Source: Paractinoplanes pyxinae
Lineage (GTDB): Bacteria; Actinomycetota; Actinomycetes; Mycobacteriales; Micromonosporaceae
Assembly (NCBI RefSeq): GCF_026626335.1
Contig: NZ_JAPNTZ010000014.1
Span: forward strand, 62,001 to 126,000
Length of the DNA stretch: 64,000 nt
Direction of reading: 5' to 3'
The notes beneath the pieces were generated by a model. It saw nothing but the letters and a program-made list of their open reading frames with translations. It did not search any database and was not told where the DNA came from. Each line of letters starts with the position of its first letter. Position 1 is the first letter of the stretch. The position numbers were made by a program, and so were the translations under genes. Shown in pieces: positions 17,062 to 26,396 of this stretch.

Positions 17062-17765
17062 TGGAGCGGTTGGTGAGCCGGGAGGCCTTCGACCGCCTGT
17101 ACGCCGAGGGGCGGGCGGCGGTGTCGACGGGTGACCACCGTGTGCAGACACCGCCCGTCGAAGGGGGCTTCCGCTGGGGAATGTCCGCCCTTCTGCGGCC
17201 GGACGCTCGCGCGGACGCTCGCGCGGCCGTGAGGCTGGACCGCGTGGCGCGCGAGGCTCTGGAGGCAGCGGGCGGGCATCACTGGTTGACGGGAGCGGCG
17301 GTCAGCTCGCATCTGACGTTGCGGTCGCTGGAGCCGTGGCGGGACAAGGTCGAGGACGATGATCCGCTGGTTCGGCGCTATGCCCGCGCTCTCGCCGTTG
17401 CTGCCGACAGCGTCGGTCCGTTGACGTTCAGCATTGTCGGGCTGACCTTGACGCCGGGCTCGGTCATGGCCTGCGCGGTGCCGGCGGACGCCGGTGCGGA
17501 CCGGCTGGCCGACGCCTACGGGAAGGCGCTCGGCGCCGACGGGTGGCACGAGAACGAGTTCGACCGGGACATCTGGTACCTCAATCTCATCCACTTCGCC
17601 GGGCCGATCGAGGCGCCCGACCGGCTCATCGAGTGGGTGGCCGACCGCCGCCACCGCGAGATCGCCACCGTGGTCGTGAACGAGGTGCAGCTGGCCCGAT
17701 GGCGTTTCGCCGCCAATGGCATGACACCCCATGCCTTGGCGACGGTGACCCTTTCTCGTTCCTGA
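17061..17765 (+). CDS. 2H-phosphoesterase-like protein with degenerate second motif
   Basis: 234 residues. The arrangement resembles LigT/2H phosphoesterases: a first HxT motif in SSHLTLRSLEPW, a central VGPLTFSIVGLTLTPGSVMACAVP strand pair, and a later strand where the second HxT is expected but reads DIWYLNLIHFAG. With one His-x-Thr missing, catalysis is doubtful. ATG 17061 overlaps the upstream stop, so it is coupled to the DUF4261-like gene. Function unknown; the fold call is inference. Confidence 0.5.
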   Translation: MERLVSREAFDRLYAEGRAAVSTGDHRVQTPPVEGGFRWGMSALLRPDARADARAAVRLDRVAREALEAAGGHHWLTGAAVSSHLTLRSLEPWRDKVEDDDPLVRRYARALAVAADSVGPLTFSIVGLTLTPGSVMACAVPADAGADRLADAYGKALGADGWHENEFDRDIWYLNLIHFAGPIEAPDRLIEWVADRRHREIATVVVNEVQLARWRFAANGMTPHALATVTLSRS

Positions 17766-17807
17766 AAATCCTCAGGTCGGGAAGCCGGCTGCCGATGTGG
17801 CGCTGCT

Positions 17808-18413
17808 GTGACACGCAGACACCCGTGGAGCCGGCTGGCCGCCACCATCGCCGGCGTCGTGGCTGTCGCGGTCATGCTGGCGGTGGTGGCCGACAAGGTC
17901 AGGGACGCGCTGCGACCGACCTACCCCGCGGCGCCCAGCCGGGCGTTCCAGCCGGCCATCGAGCAGTATCCGGGTGCCCCCGGCGGTTACTCGGTTGATT
18001 TCGGCGAGTACCTGCGCCGGCAGGCGCCCCTGCTCGACCCGGTTCCGCTCGGTGAGTCGGTGGTCCTGAGCGGCGGCCCCGGCCAGGCGGCGCTGATCCA
18101 GGCCGGCCCCGGCCACGGCCCGGCGGCCTTCACCATCCTGGTCCGCAACATCGGCGACCAGCCCGTCAACGGTTCGCTCACCTCCGGCGGCGGCGCCTGG
18201 CTGGAGTCCGACCAGGGCGAAACGCTCTACGCGCCGCAGATCCGCCTTCTGTCGTCCGGCAACGTCGACCCGACCGCGCTCGCCCCCGGCGCCGAGCTCC
18301 TGCTCGAAATGTCTTTCACCCAGCCGGCGACCTTCCGCCCCACCGGCCTGATCATCTCCCGCCGCCTCGGCGACTTCTTCCCGCAGGCGCAGTGGGACCT
18401 GGCCACCCCCTGA
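17808..18413 (+). CDS. Membrane-anchored or secreted hypothetical protein
   Basis: 201 residues, GTG start. A basic N terminus (MTRRHPWSRL) and a hydrophobic segment at about 10-27 (AATIAGVVAVAVMLAVVA) suggest an N-terminal anchor with the rest outside. The outer part is beta-rich (FTILVRNIGDQPVNGSL, AELLLEMSFTQPATF), somewhat like DUF4352/Ig-type domains. It lies 42 bp after the preceding gene and converges on the arginase-family gene with 1 bp between stops. No function assigned. Confidence 0.6.
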   Translation: MTRRHPWSRLAATIAGVVAVAVMLAVVADKVRDALRPTYPAAPSRAFQPAIEQYPGAPGGYSVDFGEYLRRQAPLLDPVPLGESVVLSGGPGQAALIQAGPGHGPAAFTILVRNIGDQPVNGSLTSGGGAWLESDQGETLYAPQIRLLSSGNVDPTALAPGAELLLEMSFTQPATFRPTGLIISRRLGDFFPQAQWDLATP

Positions 18414-18414
18414 G

Positions 18415-19293
18415 TCAGAGCACCGCTTCCAGCAACGCCACCAGCCTTGCCGCGCACGTGCCGTCCGGGTCCAGATCCGGCCGATAGTCGGCGACGCTGA
18501 CGCCCACCAACGACGGCGAGCTTGCAAGCGGTGCCATCATGGCCGCCAACTGCTCGAAGTCCGGCCCGCCCGCCTGCGGATAGGTCACCGCCGGCATAAC
18601 CACCGGATCGAGCACATCAACATCAATGTGCAGCCACGTCGGCACCCCGAAATCCACGGTCAACGCATCAGCCCCGGTGACAACATCAGCCGGAAGGCGA
18701 GCCAGCTCGGCAGCCGACTCCGCATCAAGGTCAGCCGTGCGATGCCCGATCAGCGCCACGTGTCGACTCGCCACCATCGGCGCGGCGCCCTTCAGCGCGG
18801 CCGGCCCATCGTCCGACGCGTGGCGACTTTCGGCCATCGGGCCCACGCCGGTCAGCACGGCCGGCCCATTGCCGGTGAGGATGGCCAACTCCGAGTCCGC
18901 AGTCTCACCGGTGTCGGAGTCGAGCGGATCGACGTAGTCGGGATGCCCGTCGAACATCCACAGCCCCACGTCGCCAATGGTTGCCCGAAGGTGAGTGAAG
19001 ACCCCGAGCAACAAGCTGCAGTCCCCGCCCACAACAAGCGGCCGGTGACCAGGATGCTCAGCCATCCCGTCGCGCAACGCCTTCGCCAACGTCCGAGCGG
19101 CAGCGACAGTATCGGACAACGCGCGAACACCAGTCGCCGAATCCCGCTCAGTGCTGGTAATGACAGTGGCCGCATCGCCCAGGTCCACGTCGGCGAGCCG
19201 CGAAAGCCCAGCCCGCCGCAACGCCGCAGGCGCCCGAGCCTCCCCACGCCCCGTCCCCGACGAGTCCCACGGCGCGCCCAATAGGAACCACAT
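18415..19293 (-). CDS. Arginase/agmatinase-family ureohydrolase with a duplicated loop insert
   Basis: Binuclear Mn enzyme family, 292 residues. Metal-site motifs are VVGGDCSLL at 87-95, FDGHPDY at 114-120 and HIDVDVLDP at 222-230. The usual GGDHS ligand is GGDCS, so the metal site may differ and the substrate may not be arginine. Residues 143-182 contain an approximate duplication of 20 residues (GPAVLTGVGPMAESRHASDD, then GPAALKGAAPMVASRHVALI), encoded by a 60-bp repeat. ATG 19293 gives the canonical start WFLLGAPWDSSGTGRGE; a TTG at 19323 is less likely. It lies downstream of glpD behind a strong stem-loop, so it is probably a separate unit. Confidence 0.82.
   Translation of the reverse strand: MWFLLGAPWDSSGTGRGEARAPAALRRAGLSRLADVDLGDAATVITSTERDSATGVRALSDTVAAARTLAKALRDGMAEHPGHRPLVVGGDCSLLLGVFTHLRATIGDVGLWMFDGHPDYVDPLDSDTGETADSELAILTGNGPAVLTGVGPMAESRHASDDGPAALKGAAPMVASRHVALIGHRTADLDAESAAELARLPADVVTGADALTVDFGVPTWLHIDVDVLDPVVMPAVTYPQAGGPDFEQLAAMMAPLASSPSLVGVSVADYRPDLDPDGTCAARLVALLEAVL
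18751..18870. repeat. 60-bp in-frame duplication inside the arginase-family gene
   Basis: Two adjacent 60-bp segments share blocks in register: CCACCATCGG/CGGCCATCGG at 18771 and 18831, GCGGCCGGCCCATC/ACGGCCGGCCCATT at about 18797 and 18857. They are diverged (roughly three quarters alike by eye) and keep the reading frame. Confidence 0.75.
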
Positions 19294-19336
19294 AGCTGCA
19301 AAGTCTGCCGCCCACACGCGCAACTGGCACGGTACT

Positions 19337-19392
19337 GCTCGAGGGTGACCATGCAGGGCGTATCGCTCAGCCCAGCATGGTCACCCTCGAGC
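19337..19392 (-). terminator. Perfect 18-bp stem-loop after glpD
   Basis: GCTCGAGGGTGACCATGC at 19337-19354 is the exact reverse complement of 19375-19392; the loop is 20 bases. It lies 21 bp beyond the glpD stop and ahead of the arginase-family gene. No T-run follows, as is common for actinomycete hairpin terminators. An alternative role as a protein-binding inverted repeat is possible. Confidence 0.72.
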
Positions 19393-19413
19393 CCGACCGT
19401 CGCACCGCAAGAG

Positions 19414-21123
19414 TCAGGCAACGTCCGTAGCGGTCACTGGAACAACATCCGGCGCCCCCAGACGAGTCGCATCGGCGGTTTCGTCATCAGGCTGCTCCTG
19501 GGACTCCCGCTCGGCTTCAACCCGAACCCGGTAGTTCTCCACTTCACGGGCAGTCTGATCAGCAGTCCATCCGAGGACAGAAGCCATCAACTCCGCAGCC
19601 TCCTGCGCACAGTTGACCCCCCGGTCGAACGTCTCGATCGAGATCCGTGTACGCCGGGTCAGCACATCCTCGAGATGCCGGGCCCCCTCATTACCCGCCG
19701 CGTACACAACCTCCGCTCGCAGATAGTCGTCAGCCCCACCCAAGGCGGCGCCCAACGACGGCGATTGAGCGATCAGATCGAGCACTTCGTGCACAAGTGA
19801 CCCGTACCGGCCCAGCAGATGCTCGACCCGGGCCACGTGCAGCCCCGACTTCTGCGCCAGGATCCGCCGCTGATTCCACAGCGCCGGATACCCCTCGGCC
19901 CCCACCAGCGGCACCCGGTCAGTGCACGATTTCGGCACCGAACGCCCCAACCCGTGCACACAAGCGTCCACAGCATCACGCGCCATCACGCGATAAGTCG
20001 TGTACTTGCCGCCGGCCACGACCACCAGCCCCGGCACCGGCGAGCCGACCATGTGCTCCCGCGACAACTGCGAGGTCGCCTCCGACTCGCCGGACAGCAA
20101 CGGCCGCAACCCCGCGTACACACCTTGCACGTCTGTGCGCGAAAGCGGCGTAGCGAGCACCGAATTGACATGTTCGAGCAGGTAGTCGATGTCCGTGCTC
20201 GACGCCGCCGGGTGCGCCTTGTCGAGCGACCAGTCGGTGTCCGTCGTGCCGATGATCCAGTGCCGCCCCCACGGGATCACGAACAGCACACTCTTCTCGG
20301 TGCGCAGGATCAGCCCGGTCGTCGACTGGATGCGGTCGCGTGGCACCACCAGGTGGATGCCCTTGGAGGCGCGCACATGGAACTGCCCGCGCTCACCCAC
20401 GAGCGCTTGAGTGTCGTCCGTCCACACCCCGGTCGCGTTGATGACCTGTTGCGCGCGAACTTCGAAGACCCGGTCGTATTCGAGGTCCTTCACGCGTACG
20501 CCGGTGACTCGCTCACCTTCGCGCAGAAAACCGACAACTTCAGTGCGCGAAGCGACATGTGCGCCGTACGCCGCAGCCGTGCGCGCCAGGAACATGGTGT
20601 GCCGGGCGTCGTCCACTTGCGCGTCGTAGTACTGGATCGCCCCGACCAACGCGTCCTTGCGCAATGCCGGACAGGCGCGCAACGCCCCCGTACGCGTCAA
20701 TTGCCGATGCCGCGGCATGCCGCCACCCAGCGCCATGGTGTCGTACAGCGTCACACCCGCTCCCGCATACGCCCGTTCCCACGCACGGTGCTTGAGCGGA
20801 TAGAGGAACCGCAGCGGCCGGGCCAGGTGCGGCGCCAGCGTCGCCACGATCAGGTCGCGTTCGTGCAGCGCCTCTTTGACCAGCGCGAAGTCGAGCATCT
20901 CGAGGTAGCGCAAACCGCCGTGCAGCAGCTTGCTGGATCGGCTGGACGTGCCGGAGGCCAGGTCGCGCGCCTCGACCAGGCCGGTGGACAGGCCGCGGGT
21001 GACGGCATCGAGTGCCGCCCCCGCGCCCACCACTCCGCCGCCGACCACGAGGACGTCGAGCTCGGCGCCGGCCAGCGCGGCCAGCGCCGAGTCCCGATAC
21101 TGCGGGGAGAGTGCAGTAGCCAC
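19414..21123 (-). CDS. glpD: Aerobic glycerol-3-phosphate dehydrogenase
   Basis: FAD-dependent membrane-associated enzyme that oxidises sn-glycerol-3-phosphate to DHAP and passes electrons to quinone. 569 residues. The FAD dinucleotide motif is DVLVVGGGVVGAGAALDA near 22-39, followed by GTSSRSSKLLHGGLRYLE (GlpD signature) and IIGTTDTDW further on. The C-terminal DAO_C domain ends with an acidic tail. GTG 21123 (VATALSPQYRD) has AAAGGAA upstream. It is the last gene of glpF-glpK-glpD, 41 bp after glpK. Confidence 0.95.
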   Translation of the reverse strand: MATALSPQYRDSALAALAGAELDVLVVGGGVVGAGAALDAVTRGLSTGLVEARDLASGTSSRSSKLLHGGLRYLEMLDFALVKEALHERDLIVATLAPHLARPLRFLYPLKHRAWERAYAGAGVTLYDTMALGGGMPRHRQLTRTGALRACPALRKDALVGAIQYYDAQVDDARHTMFLARTAAAYGAHVASRTEVVGFLREGERVTGVRVKDLEYDRVFEVRAQQVINATGVWTDDTQALVGERGQFHVRASKGIHLVVPRDRIQSTTGLILRTEKSVLFVIPWGRHWIIGTTDTDWSLDKAHPAASSTDIDYLLEHVNSVLATPLSRTDVQGVYAGLRPLLSGESEATSQLSREHMVGSPVPGLVVVAGGKYTTYRVMARDAVDACVHGLGRSVPKSCTDRVPLVGAEGYPALWNQRRILAQKSGLHVARVEHLLGRYGSLVHEVLDLIAQSPSLGAALGGADDYLRAEVVYAAGNEGARHLEDVLTRRTRISIETFDRGVNCAQEAAELMASVLGWTADQTAREVENYRVRVEAERESQEQPDDETADATRLGAPDVVPVTATDVA

Positions 21124-21164
21124 TTCTCGGTTCCTTTCGGTTTTCCGCGGCGGGCAGGCTCTGC

Positions 21165-22682
21165 TCAGTCCACGTCCACCCAGTTGAGAGTGCGTTCGAC
21201 GGCCTTCTTCCACTTGCCGTAACCCTCGGAGCGCTGCTCCTCGGACCACGACGGCTGCCAGCGCTGCGACTCGTTCCAGTTCTCGCGCAGCTCGTCCGTG
21301 TTCTTCCAGAAACCGACGGCCAGCCCCGCCGCGTACGCCGCCCCGAGCGCCGTCGTCTCGGCCACGACCGGCCGGCTGACCGGCACCCCGAGCACGTCGG
21401 CCTGGATCTGCATGGCCAGGTTGTTGGCCGTGATCCCGCCGTCCACCTTGAGGACGTCGAGGGTCACGCCCGAGTCCTGCGCCATCGCGTCGACGACGTC
21501 GCGGCTCTGGTAGCAGATGGATTCGAGCGTGGCCCGGGCGATGTGCGCGCTGGTGTTGAAACGGGACAGCCCGACGATCGCGCCGCGTGCATCCGACCGC
21601 CAGTACGGCGCGAACAGCCCCGAGAACGCCGGCACGAAATAGACACCGCCGTTGTCGTCGACCTGAGACGCCAGCCGCTCACTCTCGGCGGCGTCGTTGA
21701 TGATGTGCAACTGATCGCGCAGCCATTGCACGGCCGATCCGGTCACCGCGATCGAACCCTCGAGCGCGTAGATCGGGGCGGAGTCGCCGAACTTGTAGCA
21801 CACCGTCGTGAGCAGGCCGTTCTCCGACCGTACGAGTTCGGTGCCGGTGTTCAGAAGCATGAAATTGCCCGTGCCGTACGTGTTTTTGGCCTCGCCGGGG
21901 GAGAAGCACACTTGTCCGACCGTGGCCGCCTGCTGATCGCCGAGATCACCGGTGAGCGGCACCTCGCCCCCGAGCGAGCCGGGCCACCGCGCCACCCCGT
22001 ACGTGTTGGGATCGGACGACGGCCTGATTTCGGGCAGCATCTGTCGCGGGATGTTGAAGAAGCTCAACAGCTCGTCGTCCCAGTCCAGGGTCTCGAGGTT
22101 CATGAGCATCGTGCGGCTGGCATTGGTGACGTCGGTGAGGTGGTTGCCCCCGTCGACACCGCCGGTCATGTTCCACAGCACCCAGCTGTCGGTGTTGCCG
22201 AAGATGGCGTCGCCGCGTTCGGCCGCCTCGCGCACCCCGTCGACGTTCTCCAGGATCCACTGGATCTTGCCGCCGCTGAAGTACGTGGCCGGGGGCAGCC
22301 CGGCTTTGCGGCGGATCACGTCGCCCCGGCCGTCGCGGTCCAGGGCCGACGCGATCCGGTCGGTACGGGTGTCCTGCCAGACGATCGCGTTGTAGTACGG
22401 CCGCCCGCTGTTGCGGTCCCACACCACCGCCGTCTCGCGCTGGTTCGTGATGCCCAGCGCGGCCAGGTCTTTCGCGCCCAGGTTGGCCTTCTGCATGGCC
22501 GTGCGGACGACGGTGACCGTCCGCTCCCAGATCTCGGCCGGATTGTGCTCGACCCAGCCCGCCTGGGGCAGGATCTGCTCGTGTTCGAGCTGGTGGCGGG
22601 CCACCTCGTTGCCGCCGTGATCGAAGATCATGAAGCGGGTGCTGGTCGTTCCCTGGTCCACGGCGCCGACGAAGTCAGCCAT
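21165..22682 (-). CDS. glpK: Glycerol kinase (operon copy)
   Basis: ATP-dependent phosphorylation of glycerol, 505 residues, FGGY family. Begins [17 protein letters not shown]. The glycerol-binding region is [14 protein letters not shown]. The FGGY signature is [28 protein letters not shown] and the C-terminal ATPase motif [13 protein letters not shown] are present. ATG 22682 follows GTGGAGG and overlaps the glpF stop by 8 bases. A second glycerol kinase is encoded on the other strand at 24430. Confidence 0.95.
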   Translation of the reverse strand: MADFVGAVDQGTTSTRFMIFDHGGNEVARHQLEHEQILPQAGWVEHNPAEIWERTVTVVRTAMQKANLGAKDLAALGITNQRETAVVWDRNSGRPYYNAIVWQDTRTDRIASALDRDGRGDVIRRKAGLPPATYFSGGKIQWILENVDGVREAAERGDAIFGNTDSWVLWNMTGGVDGGNHLTDVTNASRTMLMNLETLDWDDELLSFFNIPRQMLPEIRPSSDPNTYGVARWPGSLGGEVPLTGDLGDQQAATVGQVCFSPGEAKNTYGTGNFMLLNTGTELVRSENGLLTTVCYKFGDSAPIYALEGSIAVTGSAVQWLRDQLHIINDAAESERLASQVDDNGGVYFVPAFSGLFAPYWRSDARGAIVGLSRFNTSAHIARATLESICYQSRDVVDAMAQDSGVTLDVLKVDGGITANNLAMQIQADVLGVPVSRPVVAETTALGAAYAAGLAVGFWKNTDELRENWNESQRWQPSWSEEQRSEGYGKWKKAVERTLNWVDVD

Positions 22683-23529
22683 TGCGTGCCTCCACGTTGT
22701 CTCGGGTGGGCTGCTCGGGCAGCCGTCCTGGCTCCTCGGGACCGCCACCGCTCAACCCGGGCAGGAACCGGCCGACCAGCCCCTGGTACAGGCCGGCGCC
22801 GAGCACACCGCCGATGATGGGCGCCACGATCGGGATCCAGAAATAGAGATACCCGGTCTGGTCGCGGAATGCGCCGCCGTAGCCGGTGAGGAAGCTGGCG
22901 AGTCGCGGGCCGAAGTCACGCGCGGGGTTGATCGCGTAGCCGGCGTTGGTGCCCCAGGCCATGCCGATGCCCACCACGATCAGGCCGATGATGAACGGCG
23001 CCAGGTTGGCCTGCGGGGGAGTGCCCATGACGTCGGTGACGGCCAGGATCAGGAACAGCAGGATCGCCGTGCCGATGATCTGGTCGCGGAACGCCCCCCA
23101 CTCGCCGACCGGCAGCGCCCCGTTGCCCGGCAGCGTCGAGAAGACACCCTGGGTCTTGATGGTCAGGCCGGGGTCGGCCGCGTGCAGCACCTCGGTGTAG
23201 TTCCAGCGCACGATGAGCGCGGCGACGAACGCGCCGAGGAACTGCGCGAGGCTGTACGGGAGAACTTTGCGCCACTCGAAGCCCTTGAAGACCGCGAGTG
23301 CCACGGTGACGGCGGGGTTGAGGTGCGCCCCGCTGATGCGCCCGGCCACGTACACGCCGAGCACCACGCCGAGGCCCCAGGCCCAGGCGATGCTGTCGTG
23401 ATCGCCGATGCCGCCGCCGACCACCTGGGCCACCACGCCGACACCGAACAGAATGAGGATCATGGTCCCGGCGAACTCGGCGGCCAGTTCCGCCCATATC
23501 CCACCCGGGATCTTCAGTCGTGCTGCCAT
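22675..23529 (-). CDS. glpF: Glycerol uptake facilitator (aquaglyceroporin)
   Basis: MIP-family channel of 284 residues with six TM segments. The two pore NPA boxes are HLNPAVT at 71-73 and AINPARD at 201-205. The Asp after the second box (NPARD) marks glycerol facilitators rather than water channels. Start [10 protein letters not shown] at 23529 after GGAGGG; an upstream in-frame start is less likely. First gene of the glpFKD operon, reading away from the IclR regulator across a 138-bp promoter region. Confidence 0.94.
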   Translation of the reverse strand: MAARLKIPGGIWAELAAEFAGTMILILFGVGVVAQVVGGGIGDHDSIAWAWGLGVVLGVYVAGRISGAHLNPAVTVALAVFKGFEWRKVLPYSLAQFLGAFVAALIVRWNYTEVLHAADPGLTIKTQGVFSTLPGNGALPVGEWGAFRDQIIGTAILLFLILAVTDVMGTPPQANLAPFIIGLIVVGIGMAWGTNAGYAINPARDFGPRLASFLTGYGGAFRDQTGYLYFWIPIVAPIIGGVLGAGLYQGLVGRFLPGLSGGGPEEPGRLPEQPTRDNVEARNG

Positions 23530-23608
23530 CTGCCCTCCTGAAGTGCCTCCTAGAGCTGGTTCTTCGAGCGACGCTAGGTAGGCGCCCGAGCACGAACAAT
23601 GAACGCCA

Positions 23609-23667
23609 TTCGACAATGTCGAACGCTGAGCTACTGGTCCGTCTACGGGCCGTCATAGTGTCGAAAC
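23609..23667. promoter_or_regulatory. IclR-type operator between glpF and its regulator
   Basis: TTCGACA-A-TGTCGAA at 23609-23623 is a perfect 15-bp palindrome. A second half, GTGTCGAAAC, lies at about 23658, next to the iclR start. This suits repression of both the glpFKD operon and the iclR-glpK2 unit by the IclR protein, as in the gyl system of Streptomyces. Confidence 0.72.
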
Positions 23668-24420
23668 GTGCCGGGAACAGTGCAGTCCATCGAGCGGGCT
23701 GCGGCCGTTCTGCGCCTGCTCGCGGGCGGCGCGGGCCGGCTGTCGCTCGGTGAGATCGCGCGCTCGCTCGACCTGGCCAAGGGCACCACGCACGGCATCC
23801 TGCAGACACTGCGCAAGGTTGGCTTCGTCGAGCAGGACCGGGTCTCCGGTCAGTATCAGCTGGGTGCGGCGATGCTGCGATTGGGTACGGGCTATCTGGA
23901 CGTGAACGAGCTGCGCTCACGATCGATCAACTGGGCCGATCCGCTCGCGGCGCGCAGTGGCGAAGCTGTGCGCATCGGTACGGTCCTGGACGGACAGGTG
24001 CTCGTCGTCCACCACGTCTTCCGGCCCGACGACACGTTCCAGACACTCGACGTCGGCAGCCTGCTGCCCATGCACGCGACCGCGTTGGGCAAGGCCTTAT
24101 TGGCGTACGGGGCCACCCCGCCGGCCTCGCTCGACCGCTTCACCAGCCGGACCGTCGGCACCCAGCGGGAGCTCGCCGCGGCCCTGCGTGCCGTGCGCGA
24201 GTGCGGCTGGAGCGCCGACATCGAGGAACTGACCCCGGGCGAGGCGTCCATCGCCGCGCCCATCCGGGCGTACGGCGGGCTGGTGGTCGGGGCCATCGGC
24301 ATCTCCGGTCACGTCGAACGGCTCTGCGACAGCCGTTATCACCCGCGGCCGCATCTGGTGGCCAACGTGCGCGACGCCGCCCGTGCGGTGTCGCGCGATC
24401 TGGGAGCGGCCCGACGGTAG
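23668..24420 (+). CDS. IclR-family regulator of glycerol genes (GylR-like)
   Basis: 250 residues. N-terminal winged helix (QSIERAAAVLRLLAGG, LSLGEIARSLDLAKGTTHGIL) and a C-terminal ligand domain with the IclR motif LPMHATALGKALLAYG and ASIAAPIRAYGGLVVGAIGISG. GTG start at 23668. It is divergent from glpFKD and 9 bp ahead of a second glycerol kinase. GylR of Streptomyces is an IclR member that represses the glycerol operon; by context this is its counterpart. Confidence 0.9.
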   Translation: MPGTVQSIERAAAVLRLLAGGAGRLSLGEIARSLDLAKGTTHGILQTLRKVGFVEQDRVSGQYQLGAAMLRLGTGYLDVNELRSRSINWADPLAARSGEAVRIGTVLDGQVLVVHHVFRPDDTFQTLDVGSLLPMHATALGKALLAYGATPPASLDRFTSRTVGTQRELAAALRAVRECGWSADIEELTPGEASIAAPIRAYGGLVVGAIGISGHVERLCDSRYHPRPHLVANVRDAARAVSRDLGAARR

Positions 24421-24429
24421 GAGGGACAT

Positions 24430-25920
24430 ATGACCGAGCGCTACGTGGTCGCCATCGACCAGGGCACCACCTCGACGAGGTGCATCGTCTTCGACCGGCG
24501 CGGCCAGCTCGTGTCCCTCGCCCAGCAGGAGCACAAGCAGTACTACCCCAAACCGGGATGGGTCGAGCACGACGCAGCCGAGATCTGGCGCAACGTGGAA
24601 CGGCTGGGACCGGAGGCGCTGCGGCGTGCCGGGGCCACGGTCGACCAGGTCGCGGCCGTGGGCATCGCCAATCAGCGTGAAACGACCGTGCTGTGGGACC
24701 GGGTGACCGGCCAGCCGATCGGGCACGCCGTGGTCTGGCAGGACACCCGCACCGACACGATGGTCAGTGAGCTCGACACGGAGCCGGGGGCGGACGGCGT
24801 ACGGCATCGGTCGGCTCTGCCGTTGGCGACGTACTTTTCAGGACCGCGCATCCGATGGATGCTCGATCACCATCCGGGACTGCAGGAACGTGCAGAACGC
24901 GGCGAAGTTCTTTTCGGAACGATGGAGACCTGGCTGATCTGGAAGCTGACCGGCGGGTTGCACGTCACGGACGTGACGAACGCCAGTCGCACACTTCTGC
25001 TCGATGTGCACACTCTCGACTGGTCGCCGGAGTCGCTCGCGTTCTTCGGCATCCCGCGGGCGATGCTGCCCGACGTCCGCCCGTCGATCGGGGTGTTCGG
25101 CACGGCCACGGCGGCGTTCCCGGGCGTACGCATCGGGGCCGCACTCGGCGACCAGCAGGCCGCCCTCTTCGGCCAGACCTGTTTCGCACCGGGCGAGGCG
25201 AAATGCACGTACGGAACCGGCAGTTTCCTGCTCCTCAACACGGGGTCGGAGCTGGTGCGCTCGACCCACGGCCTGCTCAGCACGGTCGCCTATCAAATCA
25301 AGGGCGAACCTGCGGCGTACGCGTTGGAGGGGTCGATCGCCATCACGGGCTCACTGGTGCAGTGGTTCCGCGACCAGCTCGAACTGATCACCAGCGCCCC
25401 CGAGATCGAGACGCTGGCGCGCACAGTGACCGACAACGGCGGCTGCTACATCGTGCCGGCGTTCTCCGGCCTGTACGCCCCGTACTGGCGCAGTGAGGCC
25501 CGAGGCGTCATTGTCGGCCTGACCTCGTACATCACCAAGGGCCACTTGGCGCGGGCGGTGCTCGAGGCCAGCGCCTGGCAGACCCGCGAGGTCGTCGACG
25601 CGATGAACGCCGACTCCGGCCTGGCCCTGAAGACCCTGCGGGTCGACGGCGGAATGACGGCCGACAACCTGCTCATGCAGTTCATCGCCGACGTGCTCGA
25701 CGTGCCGGTCGTCCGCCCGCTGGCTGCGGAGACCGTCTCACTGGGCGCGGCGTACGGCGCCGGCCTGGCCGTCGGCTACTGGCCCGACCTGGAGGGCCTG
25801 CGCCAGAACTGGCACCGCGCCGCCCAATGGCTGCCCACGATGGAGGCCACGAAGCGAGAAACCGAATACGCCAACTGGCAGCGAGCAGTGTCGCGCACTT
25901 TCGACTGGATCCAGGCCTGA
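24430..25920 (+). CDS. glpK: Glycerol kinase (second copy)
   Basis: 496 residues, FGGY carbohydrate kinase. Begins [21 protein letters not shown]. Has [29 protein letters not shown] and [16 protein letters not shown] 24430 has GTAGGAGGG upstream. It is clearly paralogous to the minus-strand copy (same motifs throughout) yet diverged, so not a recent duplication. Coupling to the IclR gene suggests a differently timed copy or another polyol substrate; that is inference. Confidence 0.93.
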   Translation: MTERYVVAIDQGTTSTRCIVFDRRGQLVSLAQQEHKQYYPKPGWVEHDAAEIWRNVERLGPEALRRAGATVDQVAAVGIANQRETTVLWDRVTGQPIGHAVVWQDTRTDTMVSELDTEPGADGVRHRSALPLATYFSGPRIRWMLDHHPGLQERAERGEVLFGTMETWLIWKLTGGLHVTDVTNASRTLLLDVHTLDWSPESLAFFGIPRAMLPDVRPSIGVFGTATAAFPGVRIGAALGDQQAALFGQTCFAPGEAKCTYGTGSFLLLNTGSELVRSTHGLLSTVAYQIKGEPAAYALEGSIAITGSLVQWFRDQLELITSAPEIETLARTVTDNGGCYIVPAFSGLYAPYWRSEARGVIVGLTSYITKGHLARAVLEASAWQTREVVDAMNADSGLALKTLRVDGGMTADNLLMQFIADVLDVPVVRPLAAETVSLGAAYGAGLAVGYWPDLEGLRQNWHRAAQWLPTMEATKRETEYANWQRAVSRTFDWIQA

Positions 25921-25926
25921 GGCAAC

Positions 25927-26170
25927 CCGAAACGTGCACACTCGCGCAGGGTCGCCATGGCGTTGGCCGGTGGCGGCGCATTAGTCGCGCAAACGTGCAC
26001 ACTCGCGCAGGGTCGCCATGTCGTTGGCCGGTGGCGGCGCATTAGTCGCGCACTCGCGCAGGGTCGGCCATTTCGATGGCCGGCGGCGGCGCCTCAGTCG
26101 CGCAAACGTGCACACTCGCGCAGGGTCGGCCATGGCGAAGGCCGGCGGCGGCGCATCAGTCGCGCATGTA
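25927..26170. repeat. 61-bp tandem repeat array at a convergent gene junction
   Basis: Four units. AACGTGCAC starts at 25931, 25992 and 26105. The third unit (around 26041) lacks about 10 bases, including that block. A unit reads AAACGTGCACACTCGCGCAG, GGTCGCCATGGCGTTGGCCGG, TGGCGGCGCATTAGTCGCGC. Every unit carries, on the minus strand, CGCGAC followed by TAA or TGA, a copy of the Arg-Asp-stop end of the next gene. The array fills the gap between the glpK2 stop and the small minus-strand gene. Confidence 0.9.
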
Positions 26171-26383
26171 GCCGGTGTCCGGGTCGATCTCGGCCAGGAA
26201 GTCGCGGACGGCTTCGACGTGCTCGGCCGTCGTCGGTGTCGAGCCGTCGGATCGCGCCGAGGTGAAGCCGTAATCCGGATCACGGCCGGAGACCCACTTG
26301 TAGTCGTGCACGCCGGAACGGCCCGGCTGCGCCTCGACCTCGAACACTTCGCCGTCGACCTCGAGTCTTTCCACGCGGTCCAT
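26156..26383 (-). CDS. Small conserved hypothetical protein
   Basis: 75 residues, acidic, soluble. MDRVERLEVDGEVFEVE, then HDYKWVSGRDPDYGF, DFLAEIDPDTGYMRD. No family recognised beyond similarity to small actinomycete proteins of this shape. ATG 26383 lies 13 bp after the stop of the zinc-ribbon gene, so the two form an operon. Its stop codon is the edge of the 61-bp repeat array, and each repeat unit carries a copy of its last two codons. Confidence 0.6.
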   Translation of the reverse strand: MDRVERLEVDGEVFEVEAQPGRSGVHDYKWVSGRDPDYGFTSARSDGSTPTTAEHVEAVRDFLAEIDPDTGYMRD

Positions 26384-26396
26384 GATCGCAGCCGGG

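Noticed and set aside
19345-19392. Coding start inside the 18-bp stem-loop
   Set aside because: The plus frame there runs antisense to glpD and has no family; the hairpin position after glpD fits a terminator better.
25927-26170. 61-bp array considered as a CRISPR
   Set aside because: Units are contiguous with no unique spacers, and no cas gene is present. The same reasoning excludes the other arrays.
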